Source: Primulina eburnea
Taxonomy: Eukaryota; Streptophyta; Magnoliopsida; Lamiales; Gesneriaceae
Assembly (NCBI RefSeq): GCF_022965805.1
Contig: NC_133103.1
Coordinates: 46,746,120 to 46,810,119 of the forward strand
DNA length: 64,000 nucleotides
Reading direction: 5' to 3'
Shown here: positions 41,580 to 54,029 of the stretch, one piece after another
Position numbering within the stretch: position 1 is the first letter of the stretch
Layout: every line of letters starts with the position of its first letter
Translations under genes and position numbers: made by a program
Notes under the pieces: generated by a model
The model's database searches: none
What the model was told of the DNA's origin: nothing
The model's input: the letters and a program-made list of their open reading frames with translations, nothing else

Positions 41580-41636
<57 letters not shown>

Positions 41637-41715
41637 TAAATTACTTTGTTGGTTGGTTGGACAACAACAATATGAGTATAGATTTGTAAATTATGAATGA
41701 CTATAAAATTCTATT
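41518..41715. repeat. segment duplicated on both sides of a TA microsatellite
   Basis: GGTTGGTTGGACAACAACAA and the following ATATGAG..TAGATTTGTAAATTAT segment occur at about 41518 and 41650, separated by a (TA)n run at about 41587-41632. Confidence 0.8.
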
Positions 41716-42189
41716 TTATTTAAAAGTATTTTTTAATTAATGTTGGTTTTATCATGTATGTACGACTAAAATAAAATTGTGAATACATTTTATATTACTT
41801 ATTAACTAAAATTATTTTATTTTATTTTATTTTATTTGTGCATGTTCAGTTCAATAAATGAGATCACAAATTCCAATTCTGGATTTTCTTTTCTATTTTA
41901 ATTATAATTATATTACTATATGACAGCTGAATATATATTCTATATTTTCTTCAACAAGTTAACTGCCTCGATTTAGTGAATTAGAAATAGAAAAGAAATT
42001 GCGATTTCATTAAAATAAAATACTCAACAATCAAAAAAATAATTATATTCATGAAATTTCTTGGAAAAAAACATTCCAATACATATTGGATATCAGGATA
42101 TGTGAGGTTCGGGGCTGAAGAGGGCGGTGCGTGATCGTCGGTACCATAAAGTTGCACGGACAATAAACGACCTCTGGCTTGTTGGATTA

Positions 42190-42600
42190 CGCATGTACAT
42201 GTGAAAGAACTATTGTGTTGATGGCTTCTTGGGAAGCTCTCGTTCATCAAGTATTTGATACTAGGGTGTATAATTTGATTTGTTAGGTAAGCCGCTAAAG
42301 AATACCATTATATTTTAATAGGAAAGATTGATCTCTGTTGAGGAATTCTTTAGCGGAGAAAAAAAGGATAAAACTGACCTACAAAATGATATGAGACAAC
42401 ACCAAAAATAAGAATGTCCCCTCCCCAGACTTGTGAGAATAACATCACCAACATCCATGTAGGTGCAATCTCTTATATCCACATTTCGCTTAGTATGGGA
42501 CTATGTGAAGCCATGTGTAAAATGAAATAAAGACGAGTCTTGACTAACGATTATAACTTTTAGTGTTGCGATAAGAGTTTGATTCTAATGAGAATGATAA
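42190..42600. repeat. dispersed repeat, copy 1
   Basis: Shares ordered blocks with 45540-45935: GCATG.ACATGTGA / GCATGAGTGAGA, CTTGG(G)AA(A)G, TTAGGTAAGCCG / ATAGGTGAGCCG, ATCTCTGTTGAGGA / GTCTCTGCTGAGGA, GATATGAGACA, TCTTGAC, and a 3' end ..GAGTTTGATTCTAATGAGAATG / ..CGTTTGATCCTAAAAATGAG. Roughly 65-70% similar by eye. Confidence 0.6.
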
Positions 42601-45464
42601 TTTTTTTAAAAAAAAAATTATGCTTAGGATGATTTTTTAGAGTTTTCTCATGGCAACATTTAAAATTTTCACTTAAAATTTAAATAATTCTGTAATAGAG
42701 AAGTTAGATATTTAAAAACGATCCATTTATCAAGTTAATTTGCACAATTTAATTTTATATATCTTTGACGGTGCTGAAAATTGTGTAACCCATGTAAGAG
42801 CTTGATCTAAAAATTTTATACCATACTGGGAAAAAAAACGAGAGATACATGAATTTTCAAGACAAAGGGTTTTGTTTATGTTGGAAAATTAATTTTATTT
42901 AATATAGAAATTTGTATTTTTTCACTTTTTTATTTTTTTATTAATCAATATGTAGTCTTAGTCTATCAACATACATTTTTTTTTTCAATTTTAGTCATTT
43001 TCATAAGATTATTAATGTGACGTCGAAAACTTATGACATGTCACTAAAAATATGATAATATGTCATCTAAAATTACTGATGTGAAGTAAAATATTGTCAT
43101 ATTTTATGTTTTAATTGAGATTCTTACTTGATATAATAAGAGGTTTATTTCATCATATCCATGTAGACATTGTCTTCATGATAGAATGGATGGCCAAGAT
43201 TTGCACATACATATATAGGACCCACTTTTTTTAAAAAATTGTATGTGTGGCAAGATCTTATCCGTTGAAATAAAGTGAAGGTAGTACCCGCATAAGTAAG
43301 ATCTCATGTACCATAATAAGATACGTTATGAAAAACACGACTGCATCAATCAATAGTTTGTGGGCTAACCGCCACTCATCAAGATTCACACGATTTGTTG
43401 TCGACTTGGCTAAATCCTCTTAACAAGACATAAAAGTTGTTATCAGAAAATGTCTAAACAAACCTACCTATTATTTTCGTTGTTCCGTTATTAATACAAA
43501 TCTTTGTTTCATCGTTAATACGATGTTTTTATATCGTCGATAGTAACAAAGACATCTCTTATAAAATCGTTGTGAATTTGCCACAGTATCAAAGAGTCAT
43601 CGCTAAAATTAGCGACGATTCCTCTAATTTCGTTTCAAATTGCTCTGTTTTTTTTATTCCATGAGCTTTTCTTATTATAATAATAATAATTATTATTATT
43701 ATTTGATTTGGACATCTTATAATTGAGAAGAGCATAAAACCATTAGGTGGCATGTATTAAAGAATTTAGCGTGTGGGAAACAAAGTGGTTTGGAAAACGA
43801 AATTCAAAGCTCTCCTCAATTTTTTTTCCCCAAAATTAATTGATAATCAACATTTATTTTATTTTGAAATTAATTAATTATGTCTCATCATTACACAATC
43901 ATATACACGTACATTACATTTATAATTTCAAAAAAAATTTGGTCTTCTAATTTTGGTCTATTTGATTATTTATTTCAGTTTTGACAATTAATTAATTTTG
44001 CCAACAAATTTTATTTCTTCTTATCATAATCATGACAAATCCAGAACCTGACTAAAAGATTAAAATATTTTAGTGAAAAAGATCAATATTATATTAAATA
44101 TCATACTTACATACATAATTGTTGGACCAATTAAAATTTTGGTAATTTAACAATGACGGTTGATTTAATAACGATATTACTCGTTAAGATCTGACATAAC
44201 ATTTTTATAGTTTCAGAGCCAATCATATCGAGTGACACAACTTGGACAGTTTAACGTACGTAAACTTCTCAGAATGTCAGTCATTTATTACTACCTTCAT
44301 TTATACACAATTAACCAAACATAATAAATTTAGTTTTGATTATTTGGAATGAAATTAAATGTTTCCTGTTTTGTGATGTGTCAAAAAGATCAAATGATTC
44401 TGGCTTTTAAATGCTTTTGAACCTCAGCTAAAGAGGAAAAAAAAAAGATAGGTGGACTTCGTTTTCTTTCTTACTTTAGTACCCAATTTGTAATTGTTAC
44501 GACGGATCCGAAGATTATCAGAGGAATCAAGCCAACAAGATCGAAAGAATAGATCAAAACGAAGAAAAACAAAACACCGAGAAACTACTGTAGTTCGGAC
44601 GAATTCATCATACGTCTACTTCCGTCTCTCCATGAGATCAATCAACTGCAAACCAAGCAATTCGTTTACGAAAAGTTACAACTTTGATGGTTATTTTGTT
44701 CTACAAACTCATGCGTTTTATATTCTGAGTGGCTCTCAATCCGTCCTCAGTCTCGTTACAATTATTTTTAACTCGACTAGTGAAATAACTCTCACAATAA
44801 TCTTATTGAGAATTAACATTTTGTTACTTTAAAATTTAAATAATAAAAATATAATTAGGAAAAGGCAGCGCCGCAAAAAATAAAGTAAAATAAGGAGATG
44901 CGTGTGACAACTTTATTTTGGTTATTCTTTATTGATTAAAAATAATAATGGATTGTTTTATTTATTTTTAATTAAAAATAAATATATTTTAATGGATTGG
45001 AATCTGTGAGTTGCCGGAGATTCCAGGAATCATTTCATATTTGATTGGTCAACTTGTCATATTGTGCCACGATCCAAATATTCATTGGGCCACCTTTTCT
45101 TATAATAAAATTTAACTATATGATATTTATTCATCGGGAACATAATAATGCCACTTAATCATGTTATTTATATGTTGGGGGTACCCAATACACTTATTAG
45201 AATTTACATTTGATCATATTAGTTATAGTTTTTTAAACATTAGAATTTTTTTGTATAAAAGATTTAAAGATCATATTAAAATTAAAATTATATAAATCAC
45301 TTTTTAAAAAAAATTGATGGTGTTTTATAATAAATTTTAGATGATGAGTGCTGAGTGTAATAATTATTTATGTTTGGTAAATCGATCAAATCATGAAGTT
45401 TGAGTCGTTATGTATTTTAAAAAATTTGAGTTGCACCATTATTATCATCTATAGTTTTTTGGTA

Positions 45465-45935
45465 AAACGGCGAGCGATCGGTCCAACAATTGGTATCAGA
45501 ACGAGGTCATGAGTTCAGGTCTCCTAATTAACATATTTATATGTTGAGCTAAATGTGCATGAGTGAGAGTAATACTGGTACGAGTGACCTCTTGGAAAGT
45601 TCTTGTGCGTCGAGCTGCTGTTGTTGCACCGCTTGATCTGGTTGGATAGGTGAGCCGTAAAAGTGTGACCTCGGATTTTAACGGACAATATTGTCTCTGC
45701 TGAGGAGATGATCGACAATAGAAAAACGGTAAGAAGACTGATCTCTAAGAGATATGAGACATCACTAACATATAGACAAGCACATCTCCGGAATCATGAG
45801 GTTAATAGCACGATCCATTAGCACTCAACTAAGTGCACTCTGCACTGTCACAACTCTAAAAAAATAAAGTCACATCTTGACTTTCGGTATAATGATAATC
45901 GTTTGATCCTAAAAATGAGTCATATACTAATTTAA
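45465..45935. repeat. dispersed repeat, copy 2, with tRNA-like start
   Basis: Begins GGCGAGCGATCGGTCC..TTGGTATCAGAACGAGGTC..GAGTTCAGGTCTCC, resembling polymerase III A and B boxes or a primer-site sequence, then continues with the blocks shared with copy 1. A SINE or a retrotransposon leader are both possible. Confidence 0.55.
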
Positions 45936-46239
45936 ACTTGGATAGATTGAACTAATATTTGTATGTTAGGGAATTTACGATAATTTTTTCTAAATATATA
46001 ATCTTAACCGAAATACCAACATTTATTTTTTGATATTAAATAAAAAACATAACATGACATCAAAGTTAGTAAAACTGACAAAAGCTTAATAATATATAAT
46101 ATATTATAGATATCGATATATAAATAAATTAATAGTTGAAAATATTTTAAGATGAAATATCATACGTCTCGAAATGACGAAAAAAACCCACAATTTTTTT
46201 TATTTAATTTATCTTATGCGCGTGTGTCTATATATATCT

Positions 46240-46340
46240 TAACACAGTAAAAGACAACTTGCTGTGGGATTCCTCAATGAGTTTCAGACAACAATCTTCT
46301 ATTGCAACCACTTGCGGATCTATTCAAAGTTTCAAGAAAG
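46240..46340 (+). other. possible 5' untranslated exon of the NLP gene
   Basis: Downstream of a TATA-like CTATATATA (about 46228). It ends AAGAAAG/GTTAGAT, a donor, and would splice to the acceptor TTTGTTGCAG at 47810. It contains an upstream ATG (near 46279) whose frame stops just past the junction. Intron of about 1.47 kb. Inference only. Confidence 0.35.
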
Positions 46341-47183
46341 GTTAGATCTTCCTCTCCTGTTCTATTTATGCTTCTGTTGCTAATTTCATCCACATATTTT
46401 TTTTACTAAAAAACAAACATTAATGAAAATTGAATTAGTTGGTCAATTTATATCTAGATATTCTCGATTTATAAGATCGATTCGATGAAAAGGAGAAAGA
46501 AATTAGTTAATAATATATATCAGTCGGGTCGACCTCTGAAGATGATTAACTTTTCTCTAGCATATTGAAAATGGTTACACTAAAACTTGGCTTGGAGAAA
46601 GAAGGAAATTAAATTTTCATAACAAGAATTTAAATTTGAAATATAATTATTAAATGATTTTCTTTGATAAATTACCAAAATATGTAGATCACGACTAATA
46701 AACACATGCTAATGTGATCTCCATTGTTATCCCAAAATAATAATATTTACTTCGAAGAAATTTCGATGTTGTCGCTCGTTTATAATTTTTTTCTGCATAA
46801 ATTTTCAATTATCACGAGTTTTTAAATTTTAAATTAATTTTTTATATATACTAGAACTCGAGTTTGAGTTCGACTTATTTTATTAATTTATCATCGCTTA
46901 TATACTTTTAATTTGATTGGATAGGTATATGATGAAAAAATATGTGATAATAAAATTCATTGCGAATAAAACAAAGTTTCCCACATATTTCGAAAATAAA
47001 TAAATAAATAAAATTTGTGTTTCGAAAAAAGAATATTCGGATTAATTAAGAAACTTTTTAAAAAAGTGAATAAACAATGACTTTCCAAAAGTTTTTATTC
47101 AATATTACCTTTTGAATATATATTTTTTCACTTTTGAAAAAGCGATGAGAAATATATATATATTTTTTGGAATTTTGAATTCG

Positions 47184-47184
<1 letters not shown>

Positions 47185-47230
<46 letters not shown>

Positions 47231-47234
47231 ATAA
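47185..47234. repeat. TA microsatellite
   Basis: Near-perfect (TA)n, interrupted once, in the upstream region of the NLP gene. Confidence 0.9.
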
Positions 47235-47810
47235 ATAAATAAAAGCCTTTTTCCGGCAAAAATATTTGTCAGCTTCTGTTTTTTTTTTTTTTTGATTTAT
47301 TTATTATGTATCCATCCTGCGGTGTTACCCCAATCAATTCAGGAAGGTGCTTACTGCTACAGAGAAAAGCTGGGCTCTTTTCTGATTCTGGAAAATGTAA
47401 TGCCTTATAAGTAATTTTGGGTAGGAGCAAAGCTGGGATCTTTTCTGATTCAACCCACACAAAGATGATTTTTTTTTTACTTGTAATAGTATAAATCCAT
47501 CAGTATACCGTGAATCTTAGCTTGAGTTTGTGTATTCTGTAGCATATTGTGATTTTATTGGTTGTTTGATTGGTAAATTCTTGGAATTTAGTTGGAGATC
47601 CATTGTTTGGGTTGATTGAGGTTTCTGGCCTTTCCTCCATTAGAGAAATCTAAATCTTTGAATCTTCGTGGTCAGCTCCGAATCAGACGAGGAAAAAATT
47701 ACGTATGCCGTGACTTAATATGCCTCTTATTGTATAAATACTTGTTTGCTAGTGTGTGTGTGCATGCCTAGGAGTACGAAAACTAGTAATATTTGTTATG
47801 TTTGTTGCAG

Positions 47811-48055
47811 GTTTTTAATCATTTGGGATATAGTAGGATCACTGGGAACGTGCTGAATCAGTGAGGAATAGATTTAAGAAACGTGTACTTTGTCAGATGG
47901 ATGGTATAGTTGCCGCATCATTGGATAACTTGGATTTTTTTTAATCATTAGGAATAAAGTAGGATCATCTTGTAGGAACTGTGAGGAAGTAGATTCAAGA
48001 AAAGGGCACTTTATCAGATGGACGGTGCTGCATCCTTGGATAACAGTGTGCAGGT
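47811..48055 (+). repeat. tandem duplication containing the NLP start codon
   Basis: Copy 1 (about 47816-47932) and copy 2 (about 47941-48055) share TTAATCATT, ATAGTAGGATCA, GTGAGGAA.TAGATT.AAGAAA and CACTTT.TCAG followed by ATGGAYGGT and GCATC.TTGGATAAC. The two ATGs are 121 bp apart. Confidence 0.88.
47897..47944 (+). other. upstream ORF made by the duplication
   Basis: ATG at 47897 opens a 15-residue frame (MDGIVAASLDNLDFF) that stops before the main start. It is the decayed twin of the real N-terminus MDGAASLDN, and could reduce initiation at 48018 if the transcript starts upstream. Confidence 0.6.
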
Positions 48056-48817
48056 CTGGAATTTGGAGGAGTCGTTTGGTAACGTTGCAGAGCTGATGAA
48101 TTTTGATGCATATGATGGATGTTGTGATGGCCCCAGCACGTTATCGGATGTCGTAGATCCTCTTAATTTGGGGCTTTTCGAGGAATTGTATGGGGTTGAA
48201 CGTGGAATGATCACCACGAGGGAGGCTGATTTGTTCTTTAGGGAAGTTAAAACGATGTTTCGATCACAAACGGTTGATGATGTTGATGCAATATTGAATC
48301 TGAATCATGCATCGGCTAATGTAGATCATTTTACGATCCCGAGGCCTCCAAGGCAGTCACTGGCCGAGAAAATGATTCAAGCAGTGCTTCTTGCTAAGGG
48401 GTGGTCTGGTGAGGGTATTTTGGCCCAAGTTTGGGTTCCATCGAGGAACGGTGACCATTACATCTTGAGCACCCGTGAACAACCTTATTTACTTGACGAA
48501 AAGCTGTCTGGATATCGTGATGTCTCTAGGTCATTTAATTTCGCGGCGGAATCAAATCCGGGTTTCTTACCTGGACTTCCTGGCCGTGTTTTTACCTCTA
48601 TGATCCCGGAGTGGACTTCAAATGTTATGTACTACAGTGAGGCCGAATACTTGCGAGTGCAATATGCTGCTGATCATAAAGTGAGAGGAACTATTGCTTT
48701 ACCTGTTTTGAAGAGGATTGCCTTGAAGGACCGTGTTGCGCTGTGCTAGAATTGGTTACGATGAAGGAGCAGCCCGATTTTGATTCAGAGATGGAAAATG
48801 TTTGCCGTGCTCTGAAG
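48018..48817 (+). CDS. NLP exon 1 (frameshifted near 48706)
   Basis: Encodes MDGAASLDN through the conserved WVP..GDHYILSTREQPYLL, GLPGRVF and EWTSNVMYYS blocks to IALPV. In the plain frame it stops at 48749; the family reading resumes one base out of phase and ends CRALK at donor AAG/GTTAGT. Confidence 0.9.
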
Positions 48818-51750
48818 GTTAGTTTTTTCGATGAGCCAGAGAGGATCTGATAGGTTCTGTTTTCTTGCCTATATAATGATATATTTTATGCACTATCTAC
48901 GCACAAAAGCATGATTTGGCCCGAAAATCAGTTGTACTTTTAATGCAATCAATTTCATATATTCATATCTAAGTGTCAACATTTTTTAGGTGATGAGTTT
49001 AAGGAGCAGTGTTCCTCCTCGACTTAGTTCCCAGGTTGGTATAATTATTTTCCCTATTTTATCATTTCTTTATTCCATGATTGTAATTATGATCATCTAC
49101 TTCCTAACGTAGCCTATTATTTCAGTCTCTCTCAAAGAATCGACAGTTAGCCTTAGCGGAGATTACTGATGTTCTACGTTCTGTCTGCCACACACATCAT
49201 TTGCCTCTGGTGTTAACCTGGATTCCTTGTATTTACACCAAAGAGGCTGGTATTGAAACACTACATGTACGAGGTGCAGGACATAATATGATTCCATACG
49301 AAAAATATGTTTTGTGTGTTGAGGACACCGTCTGTTATGCAAATGACAGATCCATGCAGGGATTTTTGCATTCATGTGCGAAGCATCACCTCGAGGAAGG
49401 TCAAGGGATAGTAGGGAGAGCCCTTCAATCAAATCGCCCTGTTTTTCACCCGGATGTCAAGGATTACCTTATAAATGAGTATCCGCTCGTTCATCATGCC
49501 CGTAAATTTGGTCTAAACGCAGCTGTTGCTATTAGACTAAGAAGTACTCATACTGGTAATGATGACTATGTATTGGAGTTCTTTCTACCTGTTGACATTA
49601 AAGGGACTACAGATCAACAACTCTTGCTGGATAACCTTTCTAGTACCATGCAAAGGATGTGCAAGAGTTTGAGGACTGTTTCTGAAGTTGAATTACTTGG
49701 ACCGGAAGGGGATTTGAAGGTTGGAGTACGAGACGGAGAAATAAAAGATATACGAGTAATTGCTTTATCAATGAGTGTTCAGCAGTCGCTTGGGAATCTA
49801 AATTCTGTTGATAGGGTACCTCAAAGTGTATTTGAATCGAATAATGCAGAAATAGGAGCTAACGACCCTTCCAAGCAGGTACCTTATAATCTTTCTTCAA
49901 AGGAACTTGTCTCGATCTTTCTAATACATATCCTGTGTCGGAACTGATTTGTCTTGTCAGGATCAAGCCCGAGTAAATTTTGAATCCTGTTTCTTTTTAT
50001 ATACTCGTGAATATTTATATACCATTTTACTTCTGTATATGCAATGTCGTAGTCTGATTTTTGCTTTTATCAATTGTAAACTCATTCAGGATCTGTTGAA
50101 AATGGTTAGGTGATATGGTTGGAAATGAAATTGAAGAAAATTTTGAGCAAAACTAACATTTCTCCTGTTTAGTTGAGAAAATCTAGAGCAATGTTCTAAA
50201 CAATTAGATTGAAAAGTGATATCATGAATAACTAAAGCCAACTAGCATGCCTAATCTCAGAGGTTACTTTTCTAAACCGATACTGGTATTGAGGTACTTC
50301 TTATAATCCCTTTTAGGCGATGTTCGAACCAATTCGACCGATGGAGAAGAAACGAAGCACCGGTGAGAAGCACATCAGTTTAAGTGTTTTACAACAACAC
50401 TTCTCTGGGAGCCTTAAAGATGCTGCAAAGAGTATTGGTGGTGAGTTGATCTATTCACTTTCAGAATTAGTTTCATACTGCCCTTTAAGACCAGAATTTG
50501 AGGTACCATGTTATTTTACTTTTGAATCCAATGTTTTTCCCATAAGACATTATACTGCCTATTCAAAATGGTTGTATCATTTGGAATTGTTTCGAACACA
50601 TTGCCTTTTAAACGACATTCAAATGAGTAGCAAAAAATGCCAGATCAAGTATATTTTGAATTGTCAGACCTTAATTTTTGGTTTATTTTCTTCCGTAGTC
50701 TGTCCCACTACTCTCAAAAGGATATGTAGACAACATGGCATCGCGAGATGGCCATCTCGAAAGATAAATAAGGTGAACCGTTCTTTGAAGAAAATACAAA
50801 GCGTGCTTGACTCTGTCCATGGTTTAGAAGGAGGTTTGAAGTTTGATGCAACCACAGGAGTGCTTGTATCTGTCGGCTCTATGACAAAAAACATTGATAT
50901 GGGAAAATGTTTACCCTTCACTGGTAAAAATATTTCCGCTGGGCAGTCGGAATCAGTTATCCCAAACGCAGTGCCGGAACCCTTGACATTTTTCATTACC
51001 TCTGAGGATACTAGAGTAAAAGTTGAAGAAGAGTGTCTTGCAGACGAGAACTGGCTGGCAGAATTAAATGCTCTCTATGCAAGTTCTTTAATGGGAGAGT
51101 GTACAACCGAAGAACCTCTTACCCAAAATTTAGATAAGTCTAGAATAGCTGCGTTAGATACGTGGACATCAAGGCCAGCTAGTCTAAGTACAACGCCATG
51201 GATGACTTCTCCAAATGGTACGGCAGATTCTTTCCTATCGAAAGAAGTGTGCGATAGATGGGAACAAGAATTCAGTTGCATGAAACCTGAAACCTCTGAG
51301 TCCAAAGGCAACACTATGGTAGATGAACATAGCCAATTGTCAGGCATGACAGACTCATCAAACGGGTCGAAAACAATGATGAGTGGCAGTTCCACTAGCT
51401 CGGGAAATTTTGGTGAAAAAACCCCTGAAAAGATCATTGAAGAAAGTTGTGGAGACAGCGGCTCTAAAATCACAGTTAAAGCTATTTACAAAGACGACAT
51501 GATTCGGTTTAAATTCAAGCCTGCATCTGGATGTTTTGAACTGCATGAAGAAGTGGGAAAGAGGTTCAACCTGGTGATGGGGGAATTCCAGCTCAGGTAT
51601 CTCGACGACGAAGAGGAATGGGTGATGCTGGTAAATGATTCAGATTTTCAAGAATGTATTGAAATGTTAAGTTTTCTTGGCACTCGTACCGTGAAGTTCT
51701 TGGTTCGTGATTCGTCTACTTCCTTCATGGGAAACTTTGGCAGCAGCTAA
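48018..51750 (+). CDS. NIN-like protein (NLP) transcription factor, 5 exons, one frameshift
   Basis: Exons 48018-48817, 48990-49034, 49126-49878, 50317-50440, 50699-51750, all GT..AG with compatible phases; 2774 bases, one short of 925 codons. N-terminal GAF-like nitrate-signalling region (exons 1-3), RWP-RK DNA-binding domain (EKHISLSVLQQHFSGSLKDA, LKRICRQHGIARWPSRKINK, about residues 545-605) and C-terminal PB1 domain (KAIYKDDMIRFKF, YLDDEEEWVML, about 829-915). NLPs are nuclear activators of nitrate-responsive genes; the size matches the NLP6/7 type. A missing T in the run at 48706-48709 shifts exon 1, after which the correct reading (GPCCAVLELVTMKEQPDF) continues in another frame to the exon end. 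Either assembly error or a broken gene. Confidence 0.92.
48990..49034 (+). CDS. NLP exon 2 (45 bp)
   Basis: A 15-codon micro-exon (VMSLRSSVPPRLSSQ) between acceptor ATTTTTTAG and donor CAG/GTTGGT, phase 0 on both sides. Confidence 0.85.
49126..49878 (+). CDS. NLP exon 3
   Basis: 251 codons from SLSKNRQLALAEI after acceptor ATTATTTCAG to DPSKQ at donor CAG/GTACCT. Carries the conserved CIYTKEAGIETLHVRGAG, EEGQGIVGRALQSN, FHPDVKDY and YVLEFFLPVDIKG regions of the GAF-like domain. Confidence 0.88.
50317..50440 (+). CDS. NLP exon 4 (first half of RWP-RK)
   Basis: Follows CCCTTTTAG and ends at GGTG/GTGAGT. Encodes the basic KKRSTGEKHISLSVLQQHF and GSLKDAAKSIG. The following 258-bp intron is a multiple of three without in-frame stops, so a naive reading runs straight through it. 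Confidence 0.88.
50699..51750 (+). CDS. NLP exon 5 (second half of RWP-RK, PB1)
   Basis: Starts after TTCCGTAG, completing a split valine codon: VCPTTLKRICRQHGIARWPS, then a serine-rich linker and the PB1 domain, ending NFGSS. The split inside RWP-RK is typical of NLP genes. Confidence 0.92.
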
Positions 51751-52468
51751 TGTCGCCCCTCCGCAATTATATGTATATTGAGTCGTGGACGAAGTTCAGT
51801 TTCTAGCTGAGCTATGCTGTTGGATGTAGTCTCTCAGAGTATCTGTGAGGCAGCTCATTTTGTATAGTAGCTTCTGTTATCTGCTTTAGGTGAAATATCC
51901 ATGTCCATCTATATATACATATAAAAAAATGTATATTCTATCATAAAACGAACAATACTCCTTCATACACAATATGTCCATGTACATTAAGTTTTTTTTT
52001 TTTTTTAAATGTTAAATAAATTTTGTATAAAACTGCAGAGATCATATTAAAATTAAAAACTTTAAAATTTATTTAAAAAGATTTTTTGATAACTTTTTAG
52101 AATAATAATTTAAATATGATTTTTTTTTGCTATTTTTTTAATGATTTTTTATACTTATTTTTTATGTTTGAAGAGACATGATCGTTTGAAAATGAGAAAT
52201 ACATTATTTTAAGAGGTAATTTTTAAAAACGGCCTCCTATAAATGTAATTTGACCTTAAATTTAGTTAATTTTTAAAAATAAAGTTTTATTTGCACTGCA
52301 AAATGTTAATAAACACTCCACATTATCTATTTAATCCTCTTATAAACAAGATTATCCTAATAATCACTTTACTTATATCATAAAATCTCTATTAATTTTA
52401 AAATCCTCAAATGCAATTATATCTGTCAACAACATAAATTTTGATCTCAAAAAAATTTGTGGTTCTTC

Positions 52469-52537
<69 letters not shown>

Positions 52538-53479
52538 TCATGATTTTGTGGTGCCTCAGACTTGGCCGAAAGATTCATTTTATGAAGTGTTGCGTCATTT
52601 TATGAAGGCTTTCACCCTCTATAAATATGACTTCTTTTATTTGCAATCTACACATCATTTCTTTTCTATTCATTTATCTTTAAGTTTAGTTCTATTTGCG
52701 AATTTTTAAGCATTACCACTTAAATTCAAATTTTCAAGATATAAATCTTGAGTTTGTATTTTCTAATCTTATACGCTTAAATTCGAACTTTGGAATTAAA
52801 TTTGAGAGTTGTCTTCTAGTTTAGAGTTTTTTAAGCATTTGCGCTTAAATACAAGTTTTGCAAAATTTAAATTTTTGGAATTGAATTTTTAAGTTAAACG
52901 CTTAGAATTTGAAATTGTAAAGTTTGCATACCATCTTGATAGCGTTCTAAATATTTTCAAGTTTTTGTGGTTTAGAATTTGTAGTGCTACTATTTTGAAG
53001 CCGTAGTAGTTGTATCTTAAGAAACGAATTGCCAACAAACGTGAGCACGGGGGCGGGACAATATCGTTTTGAGGAAAAAGAGTCAAACTCTTGCCTCGAC
53101 TATTTTCTCATAGCAATTTGGTTCACCTATTTCTATTCCGTGATTTTCCAAGACAAATAAAAGAATACCTACCAACAAATTAGACATAATAGATTTACAA
53201 CTAGTACATTTATGCACATGTTGCGTGCGTTTACAATTACGTTTTTCGTGGATAATTGTCTTTGGAGTTGAGGAATTTTTTTTAACTCAATATCAACAAT
53301 AAATATAGTCAAATATTATGAGTTAGAATCAGAATTTACCAAGTAGACTTGTAATTTAGATTTTGTATATGTTGTTAATAAAAATTGAGGCTATGTGGGG
53401 GATTTCTCTGGGGTTGGCCTATTCTTCTATATTGATAATTAATAGAGATAATAGTATCATGGCTACGATTTGGGAAAAA
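51751..53479. other. NLP 3' region, then AT-rich DNA with LTR-like segment
   Basis: The first about 200 bp is probably NLP 3' untranslated region. Then a (TA)n run at about 52465-52533. From about 52560 there is a CTCTATAAATATG TATA box followed by leader-like sequence with repeated GCTTAAATTC motifs, which may be a copia LTR remnant adjoining the fragment at 53480. No gene seen. Confidence 0.4.
52465..52533. repeat. TA microsatellite
   Basis: Long uninterrupted (TA)n run; length polymorphism is likely. Confidence 0.95.
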
Positions 53480-53987
53480 CATATCCCGCAACATCTATGT
53501 AAAAATCATAGGCATGGAAATTGTGAGGGACATGAGAAAGAGATATCTATGTCTCACTCAAAAAAGGTATTTGGAAAAAGTAATTAAATATTTCAGTAAA
53601 TTGATGCTAAGGGAGTCTGGTTACCAATGGCATCTCATTTTAAGTTGTCCAAGGATCAATCACCAAAACAAAGGATCATGTGTATAAAATATCATATGCG
53701 AGTGTTGTGGAATCTATTATGGACAAGACACGACTTGGCATATGCAATGAGCGTGATCGGCGGGTGTATGTAAAACATGGGAAGATTCATTGGGAGGCTG
53801 TTGCATGTAGATTTGTCAAATTGGGTCAGGCCCGTCGGGTCGGCCCGTCCCGCTATAAAAATTGAGCTGGTTGGGTTGATAAAATAGCAGTCCGTTTGGA
53901 GGCGGACCAAATGGACTGAGCCCGTTTGGGTTGGGGGCCAAGATGGGTCGAGCCCAAATGGGACGGGTTGGCCCACCAAATTAGGAT

Positions 53988-54029
<42 letters not shown>

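Larger units (their letters stand above)
36300..46230. other. intergenic block rich in MITEs, no gene recognised
   Basis: About 10 kb of AT-rich sequence. The recognised content is listed separately: eight or more copies of the GTCTCAC-type MITE at 36.5-40.4 kb, a duplicated segment around a TA microsatellite at 41.5-41.7 kb and two related repeats at 42.2 and 45.5 kb. Short open frames such as 44494-44832 show no domain. Confidence 0.55.

Noticed and set aside
44494..44832. 112-codon plus-strand frame
   Set aside because: Basic then hydrophobic low-complexity residues, no family resemblance, AT-rich codon use and no convincing promoter or homolog block.
45480..45530. Possible tRNA gene (TATCAGA-type sequence)
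   Set aside because: A- and B-box-like motifs are imperfect and no cloverleaf could be folded by eye; kept only as a repeat head.
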